Positions 43,148 to 56,457 of a stretch of DNA of 64,000 nucleotides are shown here, piece after piece. The position numbers were made by a program, and so were the translations under genes. Position 1 is the first letter of the stretch. The number at the start of each line of letters is the position of its first letter. The stretch is from contig NC_040013.1 in the NCBI RefSeq assembly GCF_000972845.2, forward strand, positions 4,516,642 through 4,580,641, read 5' to 3'. The notes beneath the pieces were generated by a model that worked only from the letters and a program-made list of their open reading frames with translations, searched no databases and was not told where the DNA came from. This DNA is from Larimichthys crocea (lineage: Eukaryota > Chordata > Actinopteri > Sciaenidae).

Positions 43148-46100
43148 CAAGAGCAGGGGTGGGTTTACTCCGACTGCACCCACGAGTGGAGGAGGAGCCA
43201 ACTCTGCTTCTACCTTCAGGAACTTTCATTTGTTTGTCTCTTCAGATCAACTTACTGGGAGTTTATGAGACATTAATACTTCCTTTTAAAATGTGTTATA
43301 CATATGACATGGCCTACATTTGTTGTAAAAAAGAACAATTTATATACTTTAAACTGCACGTGCCTAGAGAATATATCAAATCAAATCAAATTTTATTTGT
43401 GTAACCCAAACAAACTGTACATTTTAAATACTTTTAGTCACTTTTCATACAGATTTTATAGACCAATACAATAAATCCTCCCTTTACGAAGGTTATAATA
43501 TTGTGTTTTTTGTTAAAACTGTTTTATAGAGGTGTCAAATTTAGGGTCATATTGGAGGCTATAGATGAATTATAGAAAATATTAATATTCTCATTACTAT
43601 ATGAGTGGTGTTATATGTGATATTTAGTCTGTCCTTTCTATACAGCAAATAAGATGGACAAAAATAAAAGCTCCTCTCTGTACAATGAAATATGATGAGT
43701 GTATTTATACTATATGTTTTGTATAGTGTAGTTGTAGCTCATATGCTGTACACTGTATGATTTACTCGTGCAATATTTAGGCTGAATTAACTTTAAACAT
43801 ACAAAAGACAATCACAAATCCTGAGTTTTTCTTTTCATATGTGGTCAAACAAAAGACAGACAATACGAGTCCAGACAGAAATATTACTGCAGTATATGAT
43901 GGATAATCTCTCTCAAACTGTATGTTTTTCAGTTAAATAGATAGATATCTTAAGTTTCATGCCCACATCAGCTCAGCATATTAACCCGGTTGTCTGCGGC
44001 TGCAGGGCGACAGCAGTAGGAGGGGAGGAGATGGGGGGAGGGTCAGAGTGGGTGGTCGGGCCCTACAGGAGCACTAATGACTTCGACACATTTGAGGCCG
44101 GCTCCTGGACGGACACAGTCATTGCTCGGTGGCTGTTTATTTGTTGTTCTCCGTGGTTCAGCCTGACTTTCTCCAGCGGATGAGACGTTTACTAGCAGCG
44201 TCTGCGCCCCCTCTGGGATTTCATGCTTCATTTGTAAATGCATAAACGCAGGTATGATAAACATGATCCTCCCCGTGGCCCCTTGGCCCTGCTGACTCCT
44301 CCAGCATCCCTGGCACCAACCACACACTGAGAAGTCACCAACACCACAATGTCACGTTGATGGGTGCTTTAATTGGAGGAAAGTGCAACAATTCAACTTT
44401 TCTGTTATCACAGAGTTCATCCTGTTCTGTCCTGTGTTGTGATCATTTATGAAAAGCATCTGTTTTAAACCTGCAGAGGTTCCTCTTAAGCATTAGCTGC
44501 TGTCTTGTCAACACAGTATTAAGATCAACAGTAAGATATGTCTCACCTTGAATTCTTCGTCTGCGACCATCTGTGAACTGTAAGCACAAAAGCTTTTATC
44601 CCTCTGTCTAGACATGGTTCTTCTTTCTGTTTTTAGAGCCCTCATGTGAGTATTTCTGGATCATACAGCACCGATTGTGGAATAAAACGTAGAAAGGGAG
44701 CTTTGAGCTGGAAGGAAAATGAAATGTCATCAACTTTCTGGTTTATTTTAAGCCTTGATCACCACATAAATACATCGAACACACGTTTGCTTGTCGTCTA
44801 AAGAGTCTGTGCCATGCTGTCATCCTCTGCCCTTGTTCTCAGACAATCTACATGATTACCAGTTGAAAACAATGACATTTCTTCTCCTTCTATCTATTGT
44901 GTCCTAAGCGTTCAATGCACAGATACTGGGCTGCATAGTTCTGCATCAGATGTGACACAGCAGAGCCTCTGACCTTTTAGCCCAGGAAGGCATTTGTCTT
45001 CCACAGTACATGCCATGCGGTAACGATGTTTTCTTTGAGCCGCCGAAAGTTGTTGTGTCATCAATCTTCTGTTGTTTTCCTGCTATTTCTTTGTCTGACA
45101 TGACGAGACGTTGTTGTAACTGTAGATTCGTATCATCGGCTGTATTGTATTATACTGCGAGCTACACCTGTGTTATTGCACAAGTTCTTGACTTTATGAC
45201 AAAAGAAATATGTCACTGGATTGTACAGGTCAATTTGAGGTTTACAGACTTCTGTCATCATCGTTTTCTAAATCTTTTTATGACATCATGAAAACAGGAG
45301 TAAACAAATCTGACTCTACCTTTCTTAGCCACATTTTAATCTCTGATATAGAAGATTTGACCGAATTCGTCACTAAAACTTCAATTTGTTTTGAAAATCA
45401 AACGGTTCTTCTCGAACGTTTTACCTCTCCAAGTACCACAATTATAACCAATGTTAAAATCCAGCAGTGTGGGCCACAACCCTGTTCAACTATGGACGGT
45501 TTTAAGCAGGTTTATTCAAGTTTATTGCAGTGTTAGATTATTTATTGATGACTCCTAAACAGAACCGGTTCAAGAACCAGAGCCAACTTAGTGGAAAAAC
45601 GGTTGCACTGATCCACACTTCTCTTCTTAATGTTTCAGATTTGGTGCGACGACAGCAGTGTTTGTGAACCATTCACCTCCTCTTACTAAACTGCCATTGC
45701 ATCACAGATGTATGCATGTGCTAAGTGCATGAGCATGACTCATATTTAAAAAATAAACAAAAAAACTTGTTTTAAATGACATTCCAGCAATTTTGTTGTA
45801 TTTCATAGTTTAATATGGTTTTTAATTAAGTATTTCATTAAGTATTTCAGAAGTTTCTCCAAGTACCCCTACACGGAGGTCATGTACTATCAGTGGTACC
45901 ACAGTTTGAGAACCAGAGCTTTAGAGCAGTGATGGTGTCGAAGTGTGGTCTGTGGCACTCTGATTTCAGATTCATTAATATTATAATGATATATATTAAA
46001 AAGTTATTCATACTTTATTATTTAATTTTATTTCTTATATTTTTAGTTCAACAACTGTGTTATATTTTAACTTTTTAATCTAAAATAGTTCATAGATTAC

Positions 46101-46258
46101 ATTCTAATCAAATCTATAACTCTTATAATCAGTGCACTGGTTTAATTTCTTTGCTTGTGTTGGTATTTAACGTAACTAAGACTAGAAATGTGTAAAAATA
46201 ATAATAATGATGATAACAGAAAGGCTAAACTAACCTTTGCTTTAGAGCTGATTCACAT

Positions 46259-46400
46259 ATTAAAGGTCCAGTGTGTGCAATGTAGTAACTCTCCTCTCCT
46301 TTCCAGCATGAGAGAGAAACTACAGCCTCAGCTTTAGTTTGTCTGTTCTGAAAGTGATGTGTGAGTTTTCCACTAGAGGGAGCTTTAAAGCCACACATCA
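46259..46400 (+). mobile_element. Fragment of the TTAAAGGTCCAGTGTGT repeat family
   Basis: The left terminus is the same as that of the element at 25781 (ttaaaggtccagtgtgt). The inside has diverged and the right terminus is not clear. Confidence 0.45.
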
Positions 46401-46795
46401 GGTCCTCACAGGGTAACAAAGCCAGCAGCCTCTTCAAACTACAGGAACAACAAAAGAGCTATGTACCAAAGGATTAGTCTGAAGATGCACCATCAATAGA
46501 TATCTCATAACTACGTGCTTTAGTTGTTACAAGGTGGATCCTGTGTTTGTGAATTATCTCAGCACTGATCATAAACACCAGATTACACACCGGGCTTTTG
46601 GAGGTTTTCACATGTCTGTCCTTTCTGAAGCTGATGCACGAGCTGAAAACATGTTTGAATAAACCATAATGTCTCTTTCACTGATGGCCAGACTCACGTC
46701 ATCCTCTGTTTAAACTGACCCTCATCACACCGGTGTAATCAAGCATCTTTATTTTGGGATACTGCTGCATTCATACACACAGTATCTCTGCAACA

Positions 46796-46803
46796 TCACA
46801 CAC

Positions 46804-46839
<36 letters not shown>
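46796..46839. repeat. (CA)n microsatellite
   Basis: A run of ca dinucleotides with one g interruption. Confidence 0.95.
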
Positions 46840-46842
<3 letters not shown>

Positions 46843-47089
46843 CTTTTTAAATCTCCACTTTTTACCCCATTTGCACCTCAATTGTCTCTGTTTGTCATCA
46901 ACCCTCTGCACATGACACTATCTGACCAAATCCTCAATTTGTATTTTAAAAAAATCACAAATAAAACAAAACTTTTCCACATTTCCCTCACTAAAATGAA
47001 ATTCTGTGATGTTTTAGTGAAGGTAATATTTTTATTTAGCATTAAAGGCATGCACACACCCACCATTAACATAACTCCTCTCTTTCTCT

Positions 47090-47760
47090 GACACACACGC
47101 ACACGCAGAGGCCTTATCTGATCTCTTGAAGTGTCTCGGGTCTCCTCTCTGTCTGCAGCTTCATCCTTATCTGTGCAGAGACGCTCCTCCAGCACATCTC
47201 AGAGGTGTTTCTCCTCCTAGGGCCTTTTTTTTTTTTGGCCTCAGTGTCCATTAAAGGTAACACTCAGTCTGATTTTTTAAAATTTTAATCAAGTCGTTAA
47301 TTATTTGAATGTTTGATGAATGAATCACGCTTGTTTTGGGGCGTTTAATTGTCTTAATATTTGCTTTGTGAGTGAATGTGGCTCCTGACAGGTCAGACTG
47401 GAACTGTCCCCCCCCCAACACACACACACACACACACTTTGATTGAAAGTTTGAAAAAGTTAAAGAGCCACTCTGTCTGCGGGTTTGTTTACCAAGCAAA
47501 GCTGCGGGACAAGGACAAGGCTCTCCAGCCTTATCAGCGGATTTGTGAATGGGACAATAATGAGCTCAGTTTGATAGAGCAGACCTGTCAGGTCAGATGT
47601 CACTCCATCCATTAGCTTTCTGATGGCTCTCTTTGATAAAGTGCAAACAGAGAGGACAGCTTCGTGTAACCACAGGGTTTCTAATCAGGTATGCTGGTTT
47701 TAATTGGACACTAAGAGCAACATTAGGCATCTGAAGTGGGAGTAATGGAAATGTGGTATT
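47090..47760. promoter_or_regulatory. Candidate cis-regulatory block downstream of nkx2.7
   Basis: A repeat-poor, higher-complexity patch stands out from AT-rich surroundings. It holds several GATA-type sites (ccttatctg near 47111, ccttatcagc near 47529, tttgataaagtg near 47632), MEIS/TGIF-type TGACAGGT words (near 47386 and, inverted, 47583) and NK-type aagtg words (near 47124 and 47731). This fits a cardiac/pharyngeal mesoderm enhancer, but it rests on motif reading only. A short (CA)n at 47418-47437 interrupts it. Confidence 0.3.
47418..47437. repeat. (CA)n microsatellite after a C8 run
   Basis: cccccccc followed by aacacacaca repeats. Confidence 0.9.
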
Positions 47761-48082
47761 ATCTTTTGTAAGATTTTACACATGAATTACAGTTTAAAAC
47801 ACATAAATAAGAATTTCATTAGAAAGAACATTTATTCTAAGCAAATTGGTAGCAAATTAACGTATTTTGTGGATTGCTAAACATGTAAAATAACTCGATT
47901 TTAGGCTATTTAATTCAGAAATATAAAAAGATAATCCCTAATAAAGGATATTCTTCAGTCTAATCATCTTATTTTTATGTTTTTCTGACTTTTTCAACTC
48001 ACCAGATACAAATCCGTACAAAATATACAATAAAACGTTGAAGTATTTGATTATTTCTTCCATACAGGTGATTTTTGTTGCA

Positions 48083-49901
48083 TCACCAGCCTCTCACGCC
48101 CTGTAATGAAGCCTGGAAGTGTCCATGGCTGAAGGGCCCCTCGCTGTTACCTGTTAGATCATTAGACACGCTGGCTGCTGAAGGAGACACACTGTGATAC
48201 CCGCAGCCGTACACGCTGCTGTTTCCGTATCCAAACACGGGGTTGTAATGTCCAAGAGTCACGTTATAAGGTGCTGACTGCGCTGACCCTGCGCCACACA
48301 GCTTCCCGTCCCGCACCAGAACTGGCACCGCCACCCTCCTCGGTGCAGGTGGATACCCGGCCAGCTCCAGAGACTTGTCCTGCCTTTGGCGTTTGCATTT
48401 GTACCTCCTGTTCTGAAACCAGATTTTCACCTGCGTGGAGGTGAGTTTGAGGATGTGGGCCAGGTGCTCTCTCTCCGGGGCGGACAGGTAGCGCTGCTGC
48501 CTGAAGCGTCTCTCCAGCTCGGACACTTGGGACTGGGAGAAGAGGACCCGGGGCTTCCTGCGCTGTCTGGGTCCGCTTTTTAAGTTTTTGTCACAGTCAG
48601 GTGAACTGTCCAGACCGCTTATGTCTGCACAAGAGAGAAGAAAACAGTTCAAGCAATTCAAATATTGGAAAAGTATAAAACTTTTCACATGATGTGGGTT
48701 GCAGAAATTACATTTTATACATTTAAACATGAAATAACTCAAAATATCCCCATAAACACTCTATTTTTCTATAATAAAAATAATAATAATAATTTAAAAA
48801 ACATATTGTCTTTCTGAACCAACATTAAAATCCGATAAATCGGATAAATTGTCCTTCCTTTTTCTTTTTTAACTTTATACATCGCATTATTCATCTGTAT
48901 ATTTTATATATAGGTGTATATACAGGTGTAGTTTTACTGAGTATTACTGACTTTGTCTTAAAGGCTTTAATGTTTATAACATTGTATGAAATTTGGAGCC
49001 AAGGAAATTGGATGATGCATTACGTTGTTCCTTATACTGTTCCTATGTGTTTTTCCATTTAACCTTAAAAATAAATAAAACTTTGTAATTCTGCCACTAG
49101 TTTGAAACAATAAAATAAAGTAAAAATGACAACAAAATAAAATGAATAAAAAGTATGAGTGGAAAGCTAAATCTGATTATTTGACATTTAAATCGAGATT
49201 AAAAATAATATTTGCCACTATTTTCCTGAGGATCTGTAAAAACAAAAAAAAAAAAGTGTAGATAAATAAGTATTTCTTTATTTCTCATTTTTCTGTTTTT
49301 GCCTGATTACTTATGTAAAGTGAAATACTCGACCAGTGACCAATAATAATGAAAAACTGCTTCTTCTTCTTCTCATCATAGTTGATCCATTTTGTGGCTG
49401 TTTGGTGGCAAAGTATCGGCTACCTCGTGTTTGTGTTCGTTGAATATAATATTATTAATATTTTTTGTTTTGTTTTAAAAAAGATATTTTAAGAAAAGGT
49501 CAAATGTAACAGGTGCTGCTGCTGGACCAGGTTTTATCCGCGCTATGACGCGCAAAAGGCCCCATTCAGTCTGAAAGGGCCTGAACCTACAAGCAACAAC
49601 AACCAGCCGGGTGCATAAATGATTATCGTGTTTGTATCATCTCACCCTGTTCATTCATCTCCTCTTCTGCTGCTGAGTTTAGAGTCCCGAGCTTCTCCTG
49701 CATCCCGGGGACGCATGGCTCAGGCTGGCACTCGTAAATGTCCCCGCTCCTGGACGCACCGTGCGCGTGTTGAAAATGCATCGGAACAACTTGATCGGTC
49801 ATCAAGAACTCATTTTCAAAGTCATGGTGGTGATCCGGCTTCAAAATATCCTTCACTGAAAAAGGCGTCGTGGTGGTTGAGCTGGGATGCATCCCCAACA
49901 T
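48083..49901 (-). CDS. nkx2.7: NK2 homeodomain transcription factor Nkx2-6 / Nkx2.7 (tinman class)
   Basis: A transcription factor of early cardiac and pharyngeal mesoderm; teleost nkx2.7 is the likely counterpart of human NKX2-6. Two exons on the minus strand: 49901-49646 and 48624-48083, donor G|gtgaga, acceptor cttgtgcag, phase 1, 265 aa. The TN (eh1) motif PFSVKDILK is at residues 13-21. The homeodomain is at residues 107-166: it starts [20 protein letters not shown], with helix 3 [17 protein letters not shown] and Tyr54. The NK2-specific domain [15 protein letters not shown] is at residues 181-195. The C-terminus is Tyr/Gly/Ser-rich ([17 protein letters not shown]) and ends LQGVRGW. Linkage to nkx3-1 supports NKX2-6 identity over nkx2-3 or nkx2-5. 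No disruption seen. Confidence 0.92.
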
Positions 49902-50200
49902 TTCGTCTCTGAGTGATCTGGATGCTTTTTTACGCGCTCAGCTCGAGCTGCTGGTGATGCTGCTTGCCGGACGTTTCTCTTAACTGACTGATGAGTGAAG
50001 GCCTGGGAAGATTTAAATCATTCAATGGTGCAGCTAAAGAGCAAGATATATCTGTCACCCCTCTCCAAAAACACTGGCCAACACCCAGCCTGCGCGCACA
50101 ACTCCTTTTTCTTCTCACCTTACACAGGAACACCTCACACACCCACTCTGCTCCGTGTCTGCAATTAACAAGGTTCATTAAAAACTGTAGATGACGACGT
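49902..50200 (-). promoter_or_regulatory. nkx2.7: nkx2.7 promoter region
   Basis: It lies directly upstream of the start codon on the minus strand. A TATA-like gatttaaatc lies at about 50011-50020, roughly 110 bases from the ATG, and T-box-like tcacacacc / aggtgtg words lie near 50130. The exact start site is unknown. Confidence 0.4.
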
Positions 50201-51335
50201 GAGGTTTTAACTGTAGTTTGTACAAAACTACTGGAAAAAATGTCATTTTATTTTGAAGTAACTGTCTGAAAAAAAGGTTTATTTTGTACTTTTTAAAAAA
50301 CACATTTTCTCGTGGATTTCCAGACATGCCAGGGTAGGAAAAAAATATAATTTCTACATTTTATTTGACACATTTACAATATTTGAAACAAGTGAAACTC
50401 CCAGATGAATTAACCTGTTTAAGAAGGGGGTTGTAATTTATTCAGTGTCTTCCCAAAACCAGCTTCTGGTCAGCCAAGTAAAGCTCTCCTAATCAGCCTG
50501 CAGGTCCTCGGGGGGTTGAGTGATCTTAGGTGATGTTGAACAGCTTTACCATCAACATTGTTTTCCTGCCGCGTTATTAGTGTTCTCAGGCCACAACAAA
50601 CAGTAACATTATACCTGATGTTGTGGAAGTGGAGAGGCGGCGGCGCCAGCCCGCGATGCTTGACTGAGGCCGAGACGCGCGTCCACACAGACAGGAACAA
50701 GGACAGACGCGGCCTGTCCCCACTGCAGGACGCAGGGAGATGTATGGAGGAGGCCACTTAGAGCTGTGAGCAGCGATTAGGATCGTTGATAGATGCTTAA
50801 TTTAGGACAACTGGAGTCACAACAGATGACATGGATCACACTTTAAGGTTACAATACAGGTTAGTTAATACCAAACTGTTGCAGAATTCACGATGATTTA
50901 ATGCATTCGTTTAGAAATCTATATACTTTCAATTTATTTAGTAAACTCCTTTTTTAAAACAAAATGTTTATTGATAAAGAAAAGGCAAACAGACTAAAAA
51001 TAATCAACAAATGAGTCTCCAAAAATAAAAAGAATATAGCACCTTATCACCTTGGTAGTCCAAAGTAATCAGTTGGATTTAAAATGTATCTGTCTTTATA
51101 TAAAGTTATATAAAGTTATACTGTATCTTGTTCCATCAAGTATAAATTCATTAACCTACAGTATTTTGCCATTGATGTAGAATGGATTGACACCAATGTG
51201 AGGATTTCCATGGCTCCTTCGGTGACTGCCACTATAATGTAATACAGTGGTATTACATATTAAATGGTAAGTCAATATTCAAAGTTTTCAAATATTGCTG
51301 AATGAATCCCTCCTTCAATTCTGGACAATCCTGAA

Positions 51336-51379
<44 letters not shown>

Positions 51380-54300
51380 TCTCCAAACTGTTGACAAACT
51401 CTGTCATATTTTAAAATAATAACACTCTTAATTATCTAATTTTTACTTTACTTTATATCCCACTTTCACACACTTCATCTTTAATAATCTCCAGCTTCCA
51501 CTTTTCTTTTGTATCCAAAGTACTTCCTGACATGTGTAATTATAAAGCTTCATGTATTTATGACACAAATTTTGTACCACCGCTTTCTTCTGTGATCTTA
51601 GACAGGAGAAAATCTAGAGATGTTTCATTCCCTGTGTGACATGAAATGATTTCTCAGTTGTAAATATCTATAAAAGTCTTTGGAACATAAACTAAACTGC
51701 TCCGGAGACCCTGCTCCAAAGATGGCACTAAAGGACACACATTTCTTTGTAATCCAATTTCAGCTCAGTCCCAGGTTTCCTCTTCTGTCATATAAACAGC
51801 ATTTTAAAGACAGTTACTGGTATCAACATGTGTAATGACTGAAAGAGACATACTGTAGGGAGAATAAAACACTGCATCTAATCTACCAGGCAGTAAGTCT
51901 ACGTTCTAGTTAATGTTTAATGGGAAATCAATTAATTAATATAAACTCACAGTGGTTTAAATTTTAAGTTTAATTTGTATTTAAGAACAAGTTGGAAAAA
52001 AGTTTGGCCAGGATCATCTGACAAAATGCCTCCTCACTAATGTTTAAAACTATAAACCCAGCACAAAAATGACCAACATGAATCAGTTTGCTTAGGTCAG
52101 AAACAAAACAGAAAATAATGGCCTCACTCTAAAAGAATGAACAAAACAGAAAACTCAGTCCAGAGAAAAAGAAAAACAGTTTCTGAGTCCTGTGAAACTT
52201 AAACACCACTAGAGGTCCCTGTTTCTGAGGTCTGACATAAACCAGCTGCAGACGTCTAACAGAGGTTTGCTGTATGTTCTTGAGTTCAGTGTTTGGTGAC
52301 TTTTATACAGCTCTAATATCTGTATTAACCTCTAAAAGCTCAAATATTTATTCATTTCAGACCATTTAGAGCTTTTGCTGCAATTTTGTTGCCGTCTTTA
52401 TCATTTCTGTAGTTTGTTTCTTCTTTTCTTTTGCTTGGGGGAGCTCATCAGCAGAACTAGATTTTCCTCAACAGGATGGGTCATCGGGAGTAGATAACAA
52501 TGCTGGTGTCCTACGAGGACTTTAAGGCCACAGACTAATTGCCACACAGTGAACCTGAAGTCGCGAGTCTCCCTGAAGGGTCTGGGACTTTGCCTTTACT
52601 TACTAAGTATATAAAGATATAACAAAATCACATTCACATCTGCAGGCCAGATTGGACACCAAAGACCTTCTTACTGTGTACTGTACTGTGTCTATTATAA
52701 GCCCTGATGCAGGGCGTTATATAAAAGGCATAACATTCTTGGATATCCATCCAGGCCTTTATTTATGTTCATGTTTGCTGCAAGTTTTTAAGGCAAAAAG
52801 TAAATTATGCACTGTTTCAGATCTGCTCCCTAATCAACATGTGAACACATATTTTCATTGAGAGAATATGAAGATTTATTCTCTGAATAACAACAAGAAA
52901 GAGACAATGACAGCCGTCAGAAGACAGAGCCAACCAGGGGAAGTTGACACTGGCTGCTTTTTTAGTGAGTAACTAAAAGAATATGGCAACGAGAGCAGAA
53001 GTAACTGGCACAGCGAGTTAAAGACTAAACAGCTGGTCAGTCTGACCACAGCTGGTATGTAGCTTGATACGATGGCTGCTGCTGCTGCTGCTGCTCAAAA
53101 ACAATGGCAAAAACACACAAGGATACTACTGCTTGTCCTAGACGTCAAAGACAGTGAGAACTCCTGCTCTGGCCAAGGCATAAACAAAATTTCTGCTTGG
53201 GCGATGGTGGAAAAAGTCCTGCCTGCCTGTGTGTTGTTAGAAACAAGAAAAACACCTGCTGCTGCAAACAGTTCCTAAAAACAGTTCATCACAGCAACTG
53301 CACAAGTTACTGCCCCAAAAAGAGTCAGAGCTGAAGCAGCAGCCTTAACTGGTGAGTAACTCATGGCACCTCCTACAATCATCACAGAAACAACAGCTTT
53401 AATCATATAGTAAGTCTGCTGGTTACACACACCTGTACATGTCCTGCTGGTCACCTGGTGAAATGAGTGACTGGTTAACTGCGAGTGTAGCTTCTAGTTG
53501 TGGCGTAAAGATGCATTTAATATCAATGAGAATTTGTTATTGTTTGAGAGAGAGCTAACAAAATAATAAGTAGTAACAAAAAGTATCAAAATAATGCCAA
53601 ATATATGGGTGGTGTATAATTTATAACAATGATTTCATAATCGTTAATCAGCCATGTAAATATTTGTGATACACCCTGCATTCAATTCATAAAATCACGA
53701 GTCATTCAGTAGTTATGCATGACTTAAATCTGAGGTTTCCTTTACCCTGTGTGCAGAACAGATTAATATATGTTGTTCAGATTAACATATAGAATATACA
53801 GCCATCATAAATATAATAGTTTAAACCATCTCCAGGAAACGAAGTCTGGGCATTAATGGACACAATTCAAATTGTTTTAATTAAGTTAAACAATAAGCAC
53901 TATTTCAAGTTGAAATGGCTACTGTGAAGAGGGTCTATTAATTGATTTTTGACTCATTAATATTAAAGGTATTATAGTCTAGTGTTGGGAGACAAAAATT
54001 GAAATGTAAACATGAATATTGGGTTGTTTTTCCATGTGTCAAGGAGTATGGTTGGTGTATTATGGACCCAGCACCTCTTATCTGTTCAAATATAAATAAA
54101 AATGTTAACAAGTCATACTCTTTGAATGTGTTTGGTGGATTGCTGTGTGTTTCCGTCAACATCTGCATCTACTCCAGCTGCTTCCTGGATCTGCTCCCTC
54201 AAAACTTGACGCAATGTTTAGCTTCTCGACAGGTGCTTGAAACAAGCACGCCTTATACCGACAAACCGAGAAACCTGAACTTCAAAAGCAGAGGGGGAAA

Positions 54301-55165
54301 ATGTGATTTTTTTTTTTTTGACAGGCGTGTTTTTTTTCCAAGGTGTCTAGTTTGATGGGTAAATTACTTAATCACTACAGCAGTGTTCTCTGAAGGCTCC
54401 AAGCAATGCTCTCTCTTTGAGTTTCTGTGACTCCCGTGCCTTAAAATCAAAGCCTTTCCAACCTATTCCACCGTTTGTCCCCTCACTGTAACATAAGAAG
54501 ATAGCTAAGTACAGTTTACCACAAAATACCCCTAATTCATCATACGGAAAAATAGGAGGCTGATAGCAGCTGAAAGGGGAGATAGGGTTGTCTTGCACTC
54601 AGTGAAACTGAACCCAGCCCTCCGATGGTTAATATGCAACTAAAGATACTCATCAAAATGTTACGTGACATTGACATTTCCATTCAGTAGAGAGGGACAC
54701 TTTTCACTTAAAGTGAAGACTCATGATATATGGTATGTGTATGTGGTTTAAAGGCTCTATATCCAACATACGGACTCTGTGTTTTAGTGTATGCCGGCCG
54801 TTTGTGGATGTTTAGCAGGCTCCATGTCTAAGCTAAGGGAAGTGGACAGAGAGAGCACTGCTCTTATTTTAAGTTACATCACATCCAGTTCAAAAATTTA
54901 CAATAAAAGTGATTAATAGATCAAATTTATGTGTAAAACGCTTCAAAAAATGCATATGCAGCAGGTTAGAGAGGTTGAGGCATTGCTGACCTTTGATCTC
55001 CTGGAAAATCTATAAATTGCTGTAATTAAGTTGATTTTTATGTGCTTTTATGTGCAGAACAGAGTACAGTATCGTGCTATTCGCTTTGAGCAAGGAGGCA
55101 GCTTAGAAAGATCGAAGACTGAGAGTGAAAATATTACTTACATCATTACTTTGGAAAGAATAGAT
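50201..55165. other. Upstream flank of nkx2.7, no gene seen
   Basis: It contains a LINE-tail-like stretch near 50945-51010 (ttttttaaaacaaaatgttt, attgataaag), a (TG)n run and a seven-unit gct repeat at about 53073. The gct repeat creates a short poly-Ala frame without other support. No homeobox or hormone-like exon is visible. Confidence 0.5.
51337..51378. repeat. (TG)n microsatellite
   Basis: A run of about 20 tg dinucleotides. Confidence 0.95.
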
Positions 55166-55636
55166 ACACTTGGGTAGGATGGCCTGATTTAGCAACTCCC
55201 AGGCGCATAAAGTTGTAAAGTAAAGTTGTTTACTTTATGTTGATGTAACTGAGTGATTTTTATGTTTCATTGTGTGATTTGAGGACATGCAGTCTTACTT
55301 CTACTTAAGGAGGATTTTATTAGAGCAAAGAAACCCCATACTGTGCCCGCACAGTGTGACGAAATCCAAGGACTCCCATGAATCAAAATGCTTTATTTTA
55401 TTTATATAACCAGGAGAGATTCCCCTTGAGATCAAAAATCTCTTTTTCAAGGGAGTCCCAGTCAAGACAGACAGCAGCACAAACTAAGAACGAGACAATT
55501 AAAGCACAGTACAGTACTACAACACATAACACCACAAAAAAATAAAAGAATATCAACAGCAACAACGTCGTGTATATAAAAACACACCAGCGTGTGCGCC
55601 TGGGAGTTACTAAATCAGGCCATCCTACCCAAGTGT
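55166..55636. mobile_element. 471-bp element with 42-bp inverted termini
   Basis: 55166-55207 (acacttgggtaggatggcct ... ctcccaggcgca) is repeated in reverse complement at 55595-55636 with one mismatch. The right interior contains ttatataaccaggagagatt and ctctttttcaagggagtccc, words of a common fish retroposon 3' region, so the inner part may be composite. No coding capacity. A target duplication is not clear. Confidence 0.75.
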
Positions 55637-56426
55637 AAAGCATGTTTGCATTTTAATAATAATGTTATCACCTGCATCAGCTGTACAAACGTCAAATGAA
55701 GCATCAGCCTGTTTGTGTATCATCTCTAATTTAACTTACTGCTGACAAACCATTGTGTGGGTATCTGAACACATTATACATATACACATCTTAATTCATA
55801 AACCCAGAGAGGCGGTATCATTTAGTTGACTCTGAGGCATGTACACCTGTGGTAACACATCCTTTGTTGTCGTCATGTTTCAGTCAAATTGCACCAGTGT
55901 TTCAAATTACAGTGACATCTTACCTAAACCATTATTGTGTAACTTATTCAGGACTACCCTGGGCTTCCGGGTAATGATACTGCCAGAGGAGTAATGGAAA
56001 TATTAAGATGACTTCAACATTGTGTTTCAGCATGTTGAACATATGAGCCATCTATTATTAATGTTCCAGGTATCTTTGTGTTTTCTGTATGTGCACTACA
56101 CTGCAAGTGTAGACTTACTGTAAACTCACGGACCACAAACACTTGATTCAGTACAGTGAGATGACTGGGAGGACTACATTACATTTTAATGGTCTTTAAT
56201 GCTTTTAGGTTGCAGAATGCAAGAGAACTAAATGCTGGACAATCGACTGATAGGAATGAAAGAGTCAAAGATACCTTTGAGCAACATTAAAACAAGAATA
56301 TAAGACATCAACAGACATTGGTAGAAGCTCAAGTTTCAGTGCACAGTAATGCCTCCAACAAGCTGGAATTAACAGGTATGCAGCTTTAGTAATGCTGATC
56401 TTAAAGCTTCAAAATAGAAAAAAATA

Positions 56427-56427
<1 letters not shown>

Positions 56428-56457
<30 letters not shown>
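56428..56457. repeat. (TTA)n microsatellite
   Basis: A run of att/tta trinucleotides. Confidence 0.95.

Larger units (their letters stand above)
43150..47090. other. Spacer between nkx3-1 and nkx2.7, no gene seen
   Basis: It contains an antisense retroposon tail (atcaaatcaaattttatttg near 43380), a GC-rich non-repetitive patch at about 43980-44330 that could be regulatory, a MITE fragment starting ttaaaggtccagtgtgtgca at 46259, and a (CA)n run. The open frames present show no recognisable domain. Confidence 0.5.

Noticed and set aside
53072..53278. A short frame beginning with seven alanines
   Set aside because: Created by a gct trinucleotide repeat; the remainder has no similarity to known proteins.
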